A DNA stretch of 64,000 nucleotides from Mycteria americana (lineage: Eukaryota > Chordata > Aves > Ciconiiformes > Ciconiidae). The position numbers and the translations under genes were made by a program. Positions 20,211-32,105 of this stretch are shown here, piece after piece. Where the stretch lies: NCBI RefSeq assembly GCF_035582795.1, contig NC_134365.1, forward strand, positions 76,365,635 through 76,429,634, written 5' to 3'. How positions within the stretch are numbered: the first letter of the stretch is position 1; every line of letters begins with the position of its first letter. The notes beneath the pieces were generated by a model. The model did no database searches. It saw nothing but the letters and a program-made list of their open reading frames with translations, and was not told the origin of the DNA.

Positions 20211-20990
20211 CCAACAGAAAGAGATTTAGGAGTTTCAACTAGTGCAATTCTTGCCAGTGGTTAAATTTACTGGTAAGTTTTGTTGGTATTTGCACAGGAG
20301 GAACACTGTAGTAACGGTAGGCTGTGCATCGCTGCAATAGCTCACTCTGTGGGCCTAGGAATCCCAAATGCAGTTTGCCTGAGTATTAAGGAAAATGGCA
20401 ATTTTGCAACTGCACAGTTAACTACACGTCTGGGCATAAATGGAGTAGCAGTGATGCCTAGTCCAGGCAGCAGCTTTGGGGCTCAGTGCAAATAATGTCA
20501 TGGATGCGAAATGGAAGAGTTGACTCTTCAAGGGGATGAATGCAGAGAAGGAGATGCTTGTTTCATCTCTTACAATTTGTAGATGTGCAAATGCTTCTAG
20601 TTCACCCAGGAGAACCGAGGAGGGGCAATGCCAGGGAGGGAATGCGGGCTCCTGAACCAGTCCACGCTGGAAGGTGCATCACAGAAAGGATCCCAGTAGG
20701 ATACAACTAGCAAATGAGCTGGGAAACTCGACTGTCCTGGAATGAGGTATACCTTTGGAGCACAGTGAAGTGTGTCTTTGGAGTAGCAAGGGAAAAGCAT
20801 TCTGGTCATGGTAAGAAAGTTTGGAGTTAAAGGTGAAATACTGCGTAAAAGTTACAATGCATGGAAACAACCTATAGAGCACCTTGTTAGGTGGTGTCTG
20901 GAGCAGGAAATTCTGAGATTATTATTTAAAACTGGCAAATGTTTTGAACCATATTAGGTTTCCATACATTTCCAAAAAGCCTTAGCTAAG
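20211..20990 (+). pseudogene. Probable RNase H / integrase N-terminal zone, too decayed to read
   Basis: This lies between the RT and integrase fragments, where RNase H and the integrase zinc-binding domain should be. Stop codons are dense and I could not identify catalytic residues. The assignment rests on position only. Confidence 0.3.
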
Positions 20991-21480
20991 CTAAGGGAAA
21001 AATCCTATTGGGTAAGATTCAGGAAGGATGTAGAAAATGTGTGGAGGAGATGAATGCCCCTATTGCAAATAATGGTCCCAAAGAAACACAGAGAGACACC
21101 ATGAAATAATATCTGACAGAGTAATTTCATTAATGGGCTGCATTGCCTGATGTTCTTGGGTTTCTGTCTGAAGCAGATTCTGGGAGCTGCAGACTATTTC
21201 ACAAAATGCCCTGAAGCTTGTCTGTTAGGACACTAGTGCCAGATGTCCAAGTGAAAGACATCCTCTCCCTCCAAGTCCTTAGGAGGTATGGGAGGATTGC
21301 ACAAAGCTCAAGGGAGAAACACTGAATCCAGAACTTTTCAGCAGATCTGTGAGGTGGTTGGGATCCCTAAAACATCTCCATGTGACCACAGCCTGAAGGG
21401 TTGGTGGGATGTTTTTTTGCAGACTCTTCCAGTCAACTGGTTTGCTCCTCAGAAATGCATCAAGTGGTAAGACCCAGCAT
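20991..21480 (+). pseudogene. Integrase core fragment of Ty3/Gypsy type, broken
   Basis: DYFTKCPEA at 21192-21218 corresponds to the first catalytic aspartate strand of retroelement integrases (family form DYFTKWPEA). In the same frame, QGRNTESRTFQQICEVVGI (21309-21365) corresponds to the second aspartate region, family form DQG-NFES...F...C...GI. The expected DQG is altered here to AQG, so the catalytic residue is lost. The glutamate region after it is degraded, with frame changes and a stop at about 21468. Confidence 0.8.
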
Positions 21481-22481
21481 ATTCCAGTCCTTTTGAAGGC
21501 CTCAGGAGTAGCAAAGCACTTCCTCACCATTTTGATGAAAACCTAAGGACTCCAGCATGCCTTTTTATGGAGTTTCTGGAGAAGAACAAAGAGTTTTAGA
21601 TCATGCACAGAAGCACATGTTCCTTTTTTTTTTTTTTTAAGTGGAAATCTGGGATATTTTACAGTCTTAGAAAAAACAGAGTGAGAATCTTAAAAAGGAT
21701 AAACCTAGAGCAACACTGTAGGACTTGCTGTATAAGGGCATACAGTACTGACCTGGATATTTGTGGTAGTATACAGAGTACAGTGGGGTCCTGAAACAAA
21801 ATCCCATGCTATCACGAGGCCCGTTAATGTACTAGGGAAAAATATACTGGGGAAACAAAACTTCAGGGTTTCGCTCTTCCTCTGCTCTTCCCTCACTGCA
21901 AACGCAGTTGTGAAAAGCCGAGGCTGGAGAAGCTGAAGCACAAATCCCCTTCCTCGGCGCTAGCACCAAATGGGCAGAGATTTGCAGGCAGGCTGCAGGC
22001 ACACTGAATGCGCCTCCAGAGCGCTCTGTGAGCGGCTGCCCGGAAGGGAATCAAGGAGCAGAAAAGTACGAGAAAGGGGCGTAAAAAATGTTTTGGATTA
22101 GTGATAGGAAAATACCTTACTGAAGCGTACTGTGTAATTACAGGTAAGTAAGAATGTGTCAGCCATCACTTCTTAAATGATTTTCCCTCGTTCTCTGCGT
22201 GGTGGGTTTATGAGAGCCTTGTCATGTTGAGCTCCTTCAGGATAAAGGAGGTGGCTGAGAGGGGAGGTGTGGGAGGGGGGCTGAATCCTGCTAAATCCAA
22301 GGGTGCGGGACAGGCAGGACAGTCGCCCTCCTCTATGGAGCAGTAACCGCCCCATCCCAGACACTTGGCTGTGAACAGGTAAGCCTAGTGAGAGTTTTTG
22401 GGTACAAGCGCTACTCAGAGCAGGCTGGTTCTGAGCAAAGACCCAGGCTCTTGTCATACAAGTCCTCCTGGATTCAGGGAA

Positions 22482-22690
22482 GAATCACAGAATCACAGAA
22501 TCACAGGATCGTATAGGTTGGAAAAGACCTTTAAGATCATCGAGTCCAACCGTAAACCTAACACTGCCAAGCCCACCTCTACACCGTGTCCCTAAGCACC
22601 TCATCCAAACGTCCTTTAAATACCTCCAGGGATGGCGACTCAACCACTTCCCTGGGCAGCCTGTTCCAGTGCTTGATAACCCTTTAAGAA
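22482..22690 (-). mobile_element. CR1 LINE, 3' end fragment
   Basis: The plus strand begins with GAATCACA repeated three times, then GGTTGGAAAAGACC, AAGATCATCGAGTCCAACC and, further on, CTGGGCAGCCTGTTCCAGTG. This is the reverse complement of the 3' end of avian CR1, whose tail is the 8-bp repeat ATTCTGTG. The element is 5' truncated, as nearly all CR1 copies are. The tail-distal side runs into a local tandem repeat. Confidence 0.93.
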
Positions 22691-22767
22691 GGTATAACTT
22701 TTTAAGAAGGTATAACTTTTAAAGGTATAACCTTTAAGAAGGTATAAGGATAACTCTTTAAGAAGAC
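22677..22767. repeat. Degenerate tandem repeat, core TTTAAGAAGGTATAAC
   Basis: Four to five imperfect copies of a 16-20 bp unit start exactly where the CR1 text would continue past CCAGTGCTTGATAACCC. It looks like a local expansion of CR1-derived sequence. Confidence 0.75.
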
Positions 22768-25700
22768 TCGGTGTGTTTCTTATGAACCAGGACCCTAGTG
22801 AGAGAGCCTCTAAATTCATAATCTGTTTCTCCTCTTAACTGGGATAATCTTCAAGAACCTAAATTTTTGGTTTACCTTTAGGGGCGGAAGACATAATAGT
22901 GCTTTCTCTGTCTCTTTCATCATAGACCTTCTGCTTAAGGTTGTCCTCAGGCCATCCTGCCTGTCCTCTTGCTACACGACAAGGGCGCAGAAGGGTATAC
23001 AGGTCTGGAAGGTACTGGAGTGTTGAGCTTTTGAAGTGGAATGACAGGAGGAGAAATCAGGAGATCTGTTGGTGCCTTTCTGATTCTGTCACCACCCCAG
23101 ATCTACCTGGAGTATGCAAGCAAGGAAAAGGCAAGCTGAACTATTCCTTGCTGGTCGAGCTTGCTGGTTGAACTAACTATTCCTTGCTGGTTGGGTACCA
23201 ACTGCAGTCAAGCCCCAGCTCATAAGCAGGACAGTACAGAGCTCAGCACAGACTCAAGAAAAAGGACAGGCGCATTCAATGATCACTAAAAACCTGTTGT
23301 CCCAGAGGGAAGGATGTCAGCCCTGAGACCTATCCGAGCTTGTCAGGAAGTATCCAGAATATCACTGGACCTTGCACCAACTGGGAAATACCCCCTCAAC
23401 CGTTGTGCCTGAATTCCGTGCTCCCTCCGGGGTGCCCTTTGCTCCCGGAGCGGATGGCAGGGATGGTCGCCTGTGCCGGTGGTGCTCCCTGGGGTGTGCA
23501 GTGCCACGGAGAGCTACCCCACGCTGTGCGGGGCTCTGAAGCGCTTGCAAATCCTGCTTGGCAAGGGTTGCTTGCCTGCAGTTTTATTCATCCCCCCCCC
23601 TTTGCTTCACCAGGCTGCTGCTGCTGCTGCAGTCCAGGCTTGAGCACCGGCTCTGTGCGGTGCCTGGCTGCGTGCGAGCAGTGGCGGTGGCAGGCCTGGC
23701 AAGCCTCCCTTCTTCACAGGGAGACTCTCCTCCCCTCGGATGAGCAGGTTTCCAGACAGCTCCCTTTTATGAGGACGGATTTCAGCAAGGCTCTAAAAAC
23801 CAGCCTCGTTTAACTCGTCTCCCAGTCTTGTCCTCTGTGTCATGCTGGGGAGGTATTGCATGACCCCCTTTAAGCTGTCGGCAGCCAGGCTTTCAACGTG
23901 GCAAGGGGGCCGGGCTGTGTCTGGGCAAATGTTTTCTTTCTGCGGTCAGAAAGCAGGGCTGGGCAAAGGCGCCGTGCCCGAGGCACATCCTGACAATGAG
24001 CCCCTGCCCACCCAGGCCACGCTGGGTCCTGATCTCCCACGTTGACGGCAGGGACAGCAAGGGTGGCAGCGAACTTGGGTCTTCCCCAGGGGCAGCGCTT
24101 TTCCCTTGGGAGCAGCAGGGACGCTCGTGCTGGTGGGGGGGAGCCCTCCCTGGTGGGGACGAAGAGGGGGACGCCAGAAGGAGAACCCAGGGTGCGTCGG
24201 CGGGATGGGGACGCGCTTGTGCCACCCACACAGCCCACTTCTGAGCCGCTGTCTCCGGCAGCTTGGCTCGGCGTTGACACCCTGCTAAAAGGCGGTGGGC
24301 AGCCTGTGCATCTCAGCATGATCACTGGGGACCCCTGCTCTCAGGCGGACATTGCTGAGGTTGCAGTTGCATCATATCCCCCCCACACACATGCACACAC
24401 CCCACAACCGTGAAGGTCCAAATCATCTTTTCATAAAAATACCTTACATCCCAGGCCCCAAGCCTGAACCTGCCATGCCTGCCGGTGGCCTTGGTGAAGA
24501 GCAGAGAATTAAGTCACCAAACCCAAGGCCACGCTTTGGTATGGACCCATTAAAGCTCATGAATTTACGTCAGGGTTGGAAAAGGTCTGTGGTATGGAAA
24601 GGTCAGTGTTTCGTTTCATTGTCCTTTCCTTCCTTTACTGTCCCGAACAAGGTGCGAGGAGGAAGTAATAGGTCGGAGGGGTGCAGGACTCCTGGAAGCG
24701 AGCAGGTGAGGTGTGACGTCCAAGCCAGGGAAAGCAGTGGGTGATGCTCGTCACACCTCCTCACATTCAGAGCAGGGTGGGCAGCAGGTCCCCATGAATC
24801 TCCTCTGCTGCGAGGAGAGGAAGGCGTGCAGCCATTTCACTGCTTTCCTTGAACTTTACTCCGCGACGTTTCTAAAACAGCCGTGGCCAAAGTTCAGCCC
24901 ACGGAGCTCTGCACAGTGGTCCAGGCATTTGCAAGGAGGTTCTCCTTGTGGGCTTTGCTGTATGGCACCAGCCCCTCTTTAAAACCCCCAGTGTGTGAAG
25001 TCTCGAGCAAGGCAGTAAGGCCTTGACCAAAATGGTGCTCCCTGAAGAGCAGAGGTATCGTGAGGTACAAATACCTGTACCTGCCCTGTGAGCTGAGCTG
25101 AGGTGGTGGGAGGTCAGCTGGGCAAGCAGTCAGGCAAGCAGGACCCCTACCAAATCCCCGTTCCCCAGCCCCACAAACCTAATGCTGAAGGAGACAAGAA
25201 AGCTTGGGTTTTTTCATTACTTTCCTATTTTGCAGATTAATATTACGATTCATGTTCTTTTTTTGGTTTTAAACACCTTTTCTCCGTGTAGCCAAAACAT
25301 TTTAGAGGAGTTTCCCGAGGCATCTGTACGCCGGGGAGCCCTTGGGGGTTTGGCTGTCCCCTAACACTGGCTCTGCAGGAGGGGGACAGGAGCTGGGCAC
25401 CGGCACCAGTGTAATGGCAAGAGCCTGCAGCAGGACAGTGCGTCTCCTTCAAGTCTCCATCTTCTGCGGGGCCAAAACAGACCAAAGTGGCACCAGTCCA
25501 TCCGCCCCCAGGAACACTACCCCCAGCGGCTGTTTTTTTAGCCGCCTTTCTGGGGTTGTCCACTGGAAGAGTCTCCTCAAAGCACTCGGATGCATCTCAG
25601 TATGACAAAGTCCATGCTGGCAGTTTGAGATCTTACTAGCACCAGCAACAGATGCCAGAATCAGGCAGATTTCAGATCCATATCTCTATGTCTATAGAGT

Positions 25701-28700
25701 TCAGGCCAGCTGAGAAGTGGAGACGTTCTCAGCAGAGGGAGGAAAAAGACCCCAAGATGCCATGTTGACGTTAATCACCCTGCTTATGCCACTGCCTGGC
25801 AGCTGAAACCCTGGCAGCGTAAGAGCTGGTGGCAGTTTCCAGCCTGGTCCTGCATGCAACATGGTACCTTAGGGACCTATAATCAAAGTTTTGATTATTA
25901 GGGAAAAATTGGTCATAAAGAGGAAATAGAATGAAATAAAATGAAAGTGCAGCTATCAGCTTCCCTTGAGTTTAACTTGATCTATTTTAATTTAAACGGA
26001 AAACGTCACATAACTTACCTGTAACACTTTAAAGCACTAGTCAGGAACATATTGCCAACGCTATATAGTGGCACGTTTTAGCAGTAGTATGATGGACATA
26101 AAGCTCTTTAATATGCACGGAAAACCAAACCTCAAATGCTCTGCTAAGAAGAACGTTTGGCCCTCATCAAGAAAGTACAGAGCTAGAGGCAGGAAGAAAT
26201 GCACCCTGCCTAGCGCAGCGTCTCGTGTACCGTGGTGTCTTTTTATCTGTTTCTGAAAGTTTCGAATGGCAAGAATAGAAAACATCCATCGCAAAGGTGC
26301 AATGAGGCAAGTTCGTGCACGTGAAGTGTTTCGAAACCACCGGGAGCCTTGCCCAGCCATCATACGGTGACCTCAGGCAGGGGGTGAACGAGACAAGCTC
26401 CTGATGTCCCTTCATCGAAATGGCCAGAGGAGCTTCACTCAAGAGCAACTTGCGCCGTGGCTCCCGGGAGCAAAAGCTCTCGAGCCGATGGGCTTCTCCA
26501 AGATTGTTTTTATGTTCATGACAGATTGCAAGTGCAATAACATTCCTTCCCCGGGGCAAAGGCTTTGGAGAGGTGCACGGGGGTTCATGCCTCGGGAAAT
26601 GCCCCCTGACGCAGGGCCGGTGCCCAGCCGACGCAGAGCGTCCCCGCGTCCTTGTGCTGCGGCCCTGGGAAGGCAAACCTCTTCCAGCTCCCAACGGCGG
26701 GCTCGAGTTCCCACTCGACGCGGAGAGCACCGAGGACAGTGTGAAGAGAGCTGCTTCGATGGCCTGGCATCGATATCAAAGCCAGGTACGCAGCCTTATT
26801 TCCCACTCAAGGCAGCTGCAGGACGGTGCCTCTTTCCTCTGGAGGGGGAAGCTTGTGCACGGGGCAGGAAGCCATCATGGAACAGCCAGCTCAGGAAGGG
26901 GCCAGGGCCAAGATTTTGTTTTTAACCTGTTTCTTGTTTATTTAAGCCTTTGAGGAAGACGAATAAAAGCCGCCACTGACAGAGGCTGGCTGTGTCGCAA
27001 TCGGAGCTGTGTGTTCTGGCTGGGTCACGGCGGTGGCGGCGAAGGCAGCCTGTGTGACAGCAGAAACCACCTCTCTGGTCGTTTGTCAGCCTCGCAGACC
27101 CACCAGCATCTTGCGCAGGAGCCAAGGTGCTCAGGGCAGGTACCCTGAGCGCATCTGCATCAAGCCAGCAGCAGCCATTCGACGCTGCTGCTTTAGCTGG
27201 CCGCAGGAGAGTTGCGCTGTCTGCCGGGCAGCGGTTTGAAATCAGGGCTTTGAAGCTGCCCAGTTCTCTGCTGAAGGAGGAATTAGAGGTGCAGATATTT
27301 TTGTCCTGGTTGTTTTGTGCAGAACAGGTAAAAGTAACTTGTTCCCCATTGCAGAGAGGCATCGGTCCCGGATGGGTTTGCCCCTGGCGCTGATCGAACC
27401 CTCGCCTCTGCCGCCTGCTAGTGCTGCCCGTGCCGCAGGGCTCGCTGCCTCCTGCCCTCATAGCGGCCGTCTTACAGACTTTCTGGCCCTCTGCGCAGCA
27501 CCGAGAAACGTAACACTGCCACATATTTGACGCTGCACATGGGACGGCAACAAATTTGCCATGGTCAGCCATTTTTGTTGCTGTTCACATTTCCCCCGCA
27601 TCATTCATGCTCCCCACTTCGGGCTCCTGGTTTTGCTAAGGGCAAATTCCCGCCCTATCAAAGCAATGCTCGCCAGTGAGACCAGTGGCCCAGATATGGG
27701 CTGTGAGGGAATGGCCACCTCCTCTCCCCCATCCGAACGGGCTGCCACCTCCCCTGGCTGCAATCCCACAGTGTGCTGGTTTGGCAGCGCTCTGGTTTGG
27801 TCCCACAGTGCACTGGTTTGGGAGCGCTCTGGTTTGGGACCCCCCAGCTGTTCCCACCGGCTGCTACAGGAGGTCCCAGCTGCATGGGGCTGCCAGCCGG
27901 ACCCAGGACTGGGATCACTGGGCTTGAATTTGAACCAGAATTTGACTGTAGAGCTGGGAGATAAGGACACAGTTCCCTATTGCAGAAAATGTAGGTTAGG
28001 TAGAGGTATCTTTCTAGGTTGTTTTTAAAGGGCAGAGAATGAGTGCCTGTTTGAAGTTATCTCAATTTTTAAAAAGGTAAATAAGAGGTAAAGATTGGAT
28101 TAAGTGAGAGCGTGACCATGGGGAGGGTCTGACTGGGGGCTGGGGTCGGAGTACGATGCATGGAATAAAGTGAGAGCATTGTGGGTTTGGATCTTCTAAC
28201 TTTCATCAGTAGGAGCTACCTTCTGTTAGTCTTATTTTAAAAGGACCCGTAAGGGACCCTTGGTTTAACCCGTCTGGGCCTGTGCATTTCAAAGAGCTGC
28301 TCTAAGCCAATGTTAGGATGAATTTCTGAAACGCCCTGTCTCCTTAAGAGAATAGATGGATGTGCCCTAATCTATTTGTAATTCTCCTTCCAAGTTTGCT
28401 TAAAAGTAAATGAAGACATGACAAAAATCTAGCTGACCAAAAAAACCAGCTCTGGCCAGTCATTTCAGGCTAAGCTAATGCAATTATCATTCTTATCCAT
28501 ATTGTCATGCAGTTAGTCCCGCTGAGCCTAGCGCTCAACTGTCCTGATTTTTCATCATAAATTCTCTTTGTTCCTCTTCAAGTATTACTCCTGATTAAGG
28601 GCTGCGATTTGAGAAACTTAATGTCAGATTTTACAGTGACAGTTGATTTTTCTCTTAGCAAGTTTGTTTTGTATGGATAAGCTTTTACATCGCATTGACA

Positions 28701-28915
28701 TATTTTTGATTCCTTTTTACTTTTTGGTTTCCTTTGTAGATGCTCTTCTTAATTTGTCTGAAAAGATCGTAGAGCTTGTGCTCTCAGCGAGGGTAATAAA
28801 CCTTCTTGCAGGTGTTACTGTGCGTGGGGGGAAGATGTGAAATGGAAGCAGTCACCAGGAATGCAAATTCCCGCTGCAATTTGGGTCACATGTCCAAAGG
28901 GAATTATAATTCCTC
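22768..28915. other. Intergenic DNA, no gene recognised
   Basis: Mixed-composition DNA with no open frame that resembles a known protein. A short direct duplication at 27765-27838 and a CA-rich stretch near 24380 are the only structured pieces I can name. Confidence 0.45.
27765..27838. repeat. Tandem duplication of a 37-bp unit
   Basis: Two head-to-tail copies of a 37-bp unit beginning CCCACAGTG and ending GCTCTGGTTTGG, differing at only a few positions: 27765-27801 and 27802-27838. Confidence 0.9.
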
Positions 28916-28919
28916 ACAT

Positions 28920-29460
28920 GCTTTCTCACGCAGCAGGACGCAGGAGCAGAGGGATTGCTGCCTTGGACCAGGCTCCCAGCTCATCTACTCCCCTCTCTTG
29001 TCTCTGAAGGTACCCAATTGCCAAGTGCTGTAAAGCTGGAACAAAAACCGCCAGAATGGCCAATTATAACTTGCCTATAGGAAAATATTTTCCTAACCCC
29101 AGGCATTATCACTTGGCATGTCCCCTGAAGAGCTCTGGTTTATATCCCTTCTGCATGACTATCTCAAATGAGGTAACCCCGGAGATATCCACAACCTTTA
29201 TAAATGCCCATGAATTTTTTTCAGATCTCCTGAACTCTTCGTCTCGGCAATCTCCCGTGGCAGTGAATCCCAGTCTTGCGATGCACTGCCAAACACATCG
29301 CCATTCCTCTGGCCACTCACTGCTCAGTTTTTAAATCAAATCAAACATTCCCATTCCCTTCTACTGAACAATAACCCGGACTTTCTTGCGCCAGCCGCCC
29401 TTGGGCTTTGCTCTCTGCTCTCTGCATCAGTCAGTCAGTACCATCTTTATTAATATTCCC
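28920..29460. repeat. Old amniote LINE-type remnant
   Basis: Phrases such as ATAACTTGCCTATAGGAAAA, CCTAACCCCAGGCATTA, GGTTTATATCCCTTCTGCA and TTTATAAATGCCCATGAA resemble an ancient, heavily diverged interspersed repeat that I recall from turtles, crocodilians and birds. I place it only as an old LINE-like (L3/CR1-type) remnant; the family name is uncertain. Confidence 0.4.
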
Positions 29461-31850
29461 TTCCGCTCCCTGGTCCACCTTTGCACAAGAGCTTTCCCAT
29501 CATCTTGAGCAGGGGTCTCTTTGGCCCTTGAGGCACAAAACTGCCTGCCCTCCTGGGCATCCCTCTCCCACCTTTACTGGTGGCTCACCAGGACTGCAGA
29601 CGTGGTATGAATTATTTTGAGGTCTGGGCGCAGGGAATCGCGCTATATATACAACTGTCCTGAAATCAGGAGCTGTCTCAGCCGAGTTACTAATAAGATT
29701 TGGTTTTGTTAGCCTGATCCGGGCCAAGACCTACAGCAGGGACCTCAGCCACGGTCTGGCAGCTCCTTTCTGCAACTTCTGTTTCACCCTGGCAAGGCCA
29801 GACCTTCCCCCTCACCTTCCCCGTGCCACTGAGGCCATTGACCTGCCCGTGCCAGGACTGCTAACACAGCTGCACGAGGCCTCACTTGCACCAGAGACCT
29901 CATTTTGCAGTAGAAAAATGTAGCCCGAGAATCCCTGGTTGTGAGCCGCAGTGCGGGCAGCGGGCAGTCTGCTCTCGAATGCGTCGGCTGATAGAACAGG
30001 TGTAAAAAGAGGAGCCAGAGTAGGAGAGGGATTTTAAGAGCAATTACAGCTATCAGAGAGGAAAAAAAAAAAAATCTAGCACAGACATGGTATTGTGGCA
30101 CGTCAAGAGCGATGGGAGTGAGGGTTCATTTGGCAGCATCCCTTTGAAGGTGCCTGTGAGAGCGAAAGCGGATCATTCAAGTGTTCCCAGTTCAGCTTTG
30201 GGCTGTAGCTGCCCAGAGGAGATCTCCCGGGCCCTAGACACCATGCAAAGCTAGCAGGGAGCTGCCAGAAAACACCACTGTCATTGCAGAGGAGCCTCTC
30301 CTGTTACCCATTTAGGCTGCATGAAACAAAATGTTGGTTTTCCTTTTGCCTTGTAGCTCAAGGTTTGATACTCCTGGAGCAGTGGATGTCCAAGGGCACG
30401 ACTCCCCGTGACTGTGCCCATGTAAAGTGGCCTGTGCTGGCACGAGGCGGATGACAGTCAGAAATACCACTGACATAATTTTAAGGCTGGGTGAACACAC
30501 CGCAGCTGGAAAAACACTAAAAAATGGCATTTATACACCTTGTACAGTCAACTGCACTAGAGGCAGTGCTGGTAGGGATGCTTGCTTTTCAAATTATTCA
30601 AGACATTCCATTATACAACCCCATTTTCAGTCAACTAAAGCTTCGCCAAACATTTTGAGGTGACTTTTTCCATGCTGTATGGCTGTCTCTGACTTCTTTG
30701 ATGGAAAGATCCAGCCAAACGGGCTTGGCCAACGCCTGGCACCAAGCGCAAGAGGCAGGGGCAGAAGAAGCTGTTTCGTACCACACGAAGCGCTTCTGGT
30801 GACCTCTTCGCAGAACGGCTTGAGCATGCCCCTGCTTTGGAGCAAGGATTTGAAATTTGGCAAGAGGGCCAGATGTTGTGTCAGGGATTTGCCGTGGGTC
30901 TTGCCATTGCCTCCCATCCGGGAAAGGCTCCGTGTCCCCATCACCTCCCGCTTGGCTGCGGCACCTCCCTGCTGCTGCCAGTCCCCGTGTTGTCTGAGGT
31001 GTCTGACCTCTGCCTGGTGCCTCTCAGATTTACAGCCCCGCTAATGAGCCACGGGGCTGTCAGTACGGTGTGAGACCACGGGATTTCTGTCTTTTCGTGA
31101 CTTGAAAAACTACATCCAGAAAGTTGTGTTAAAAATTATTACAGCCTCACAGTGAAATATTGAGAGGTTTAGAAGTGCCAGGATTGAACTGACCTGTGCA
31201 AATACAATTCACTTTCCAAAGCTGGTTTAAAAGAGATATCTATTGCTACTTTCTTCAACCCACACAGCTGGCCTTCCCATCTGAAGTTTCATGTAGTTTT
31301 AGTTACGGTGTATTGATAGCCCCCAACCTTTTGTTGCTTTTTTCAACATAGCTTGAACTGGAAGTGTTTGAAATCAGTTGAGATTTCACAAATGTTACTG
31401 TTGCTGTGTATCTTAAAAGCAATCCTCTTCCTTGCATCTTGTGCAGCAGTGACATGACAGAGATGTTTAGGGCAGAGACCCAACTTTTGCCGTTAGCCCA
31501 CCAACTTTTGTCTGGATGCTGGTGGACCCGCGGGCTGGCGCAGCCAGGGCCCAGCTCCGTCGTGCCCTGAATCACAGGCTGGCACAGGATGGTCAGTGTG
31601 TTTTCGGCCACATGGACCGACCCCATCATAATCGTCTCTCTCTGTTGTCTGATCGTTGCCTGTACCAGCACCCTTGTCAACTGATACTTATAAAAGAAAT
31701 ACATCCAAGGGTTTTCATAGTCACAGTGCTACATGAGCAGGCAACCGAAGTTTAAATTTCCTTTGGCATAGTATTTCTAATATACAGCTATTCATTCCGC
31801 TACAAGCAGAGGACGTACGCATAAGGCCATGAATGATCTTATTGTGAAGG
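29461..31850. other. Intergenic DNA, no gene recognised
   Basis: No coding region or nameable repeat is visible in this stretch. Confidence 0.4.
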
Positions 31851-31854
31851 CGCT

Positions 31855-32105
31855 TGCCTGGGCTCAGATGGCAGGAGTACAACTCCTAGCTCTGCTGCAG
31901 ACTGCCCGTATGGCCTTGAACAGGCCTCGACCCAGCTCACCGGGCGTATTTAGGGATGCACGTCCCGTTGGCATTACTTGGAGGTAAGCACCTGAGTACT
32001 CTGGTGGATCTGCTACACTGAGGGTCCTCAAGAGAGCCTAAGCTTGCAGAAGCCAATTGCTCTGTGCCTCAGTTCCTCATTTTAAAATGGCAATACGAGC
32101 AGCTC
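31855..32105 (+). repeat. Composite old SINE remnant (MIR-like)
   Basis: CTCCTAGCTCTGCTGCAGAC near 31880 and GTGCCTCAGTTCCTCATTTT near 32063 read like the two conserved parts of a MIR-type tRNA-derived SINE. Between them lies about 120 bp that resembles another old amniote repeat. Divergence is high. Confidence 0.4.

Larger units (their letters stand above)
17300..21600 (+). mobile_element. Decayed Ty3/Gypsy-like retrotransposon (gag?-RT-integrase remnant)
   Basis: A plus-strand fossil in which reverse transcriptase and then integrase motifs appear in the normal pol order over about 2 kb, preceded by about 2 kb that could be a ruined gag and protease. Reading frame changes and stop codons are frequent, so nothing here is functional. 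The order RT, RNase H position, integrase and the shape of the RT and integrase motifs fit Ty3/Gypsy-type elements better than CR1 LINEs. Terminal repeats, primer-binding site and target-site duplication were not found, so the ends are approximate. Such elements are scarce in birds as far as I know. Confidence 0.65.

Noticed and set aside
26404-27572. 173- and 216-codon frames near 26.4-27.6 kb
   Set aside because: They overlap on opposite strands, share no motif with known families, and have no splice or promoter context.
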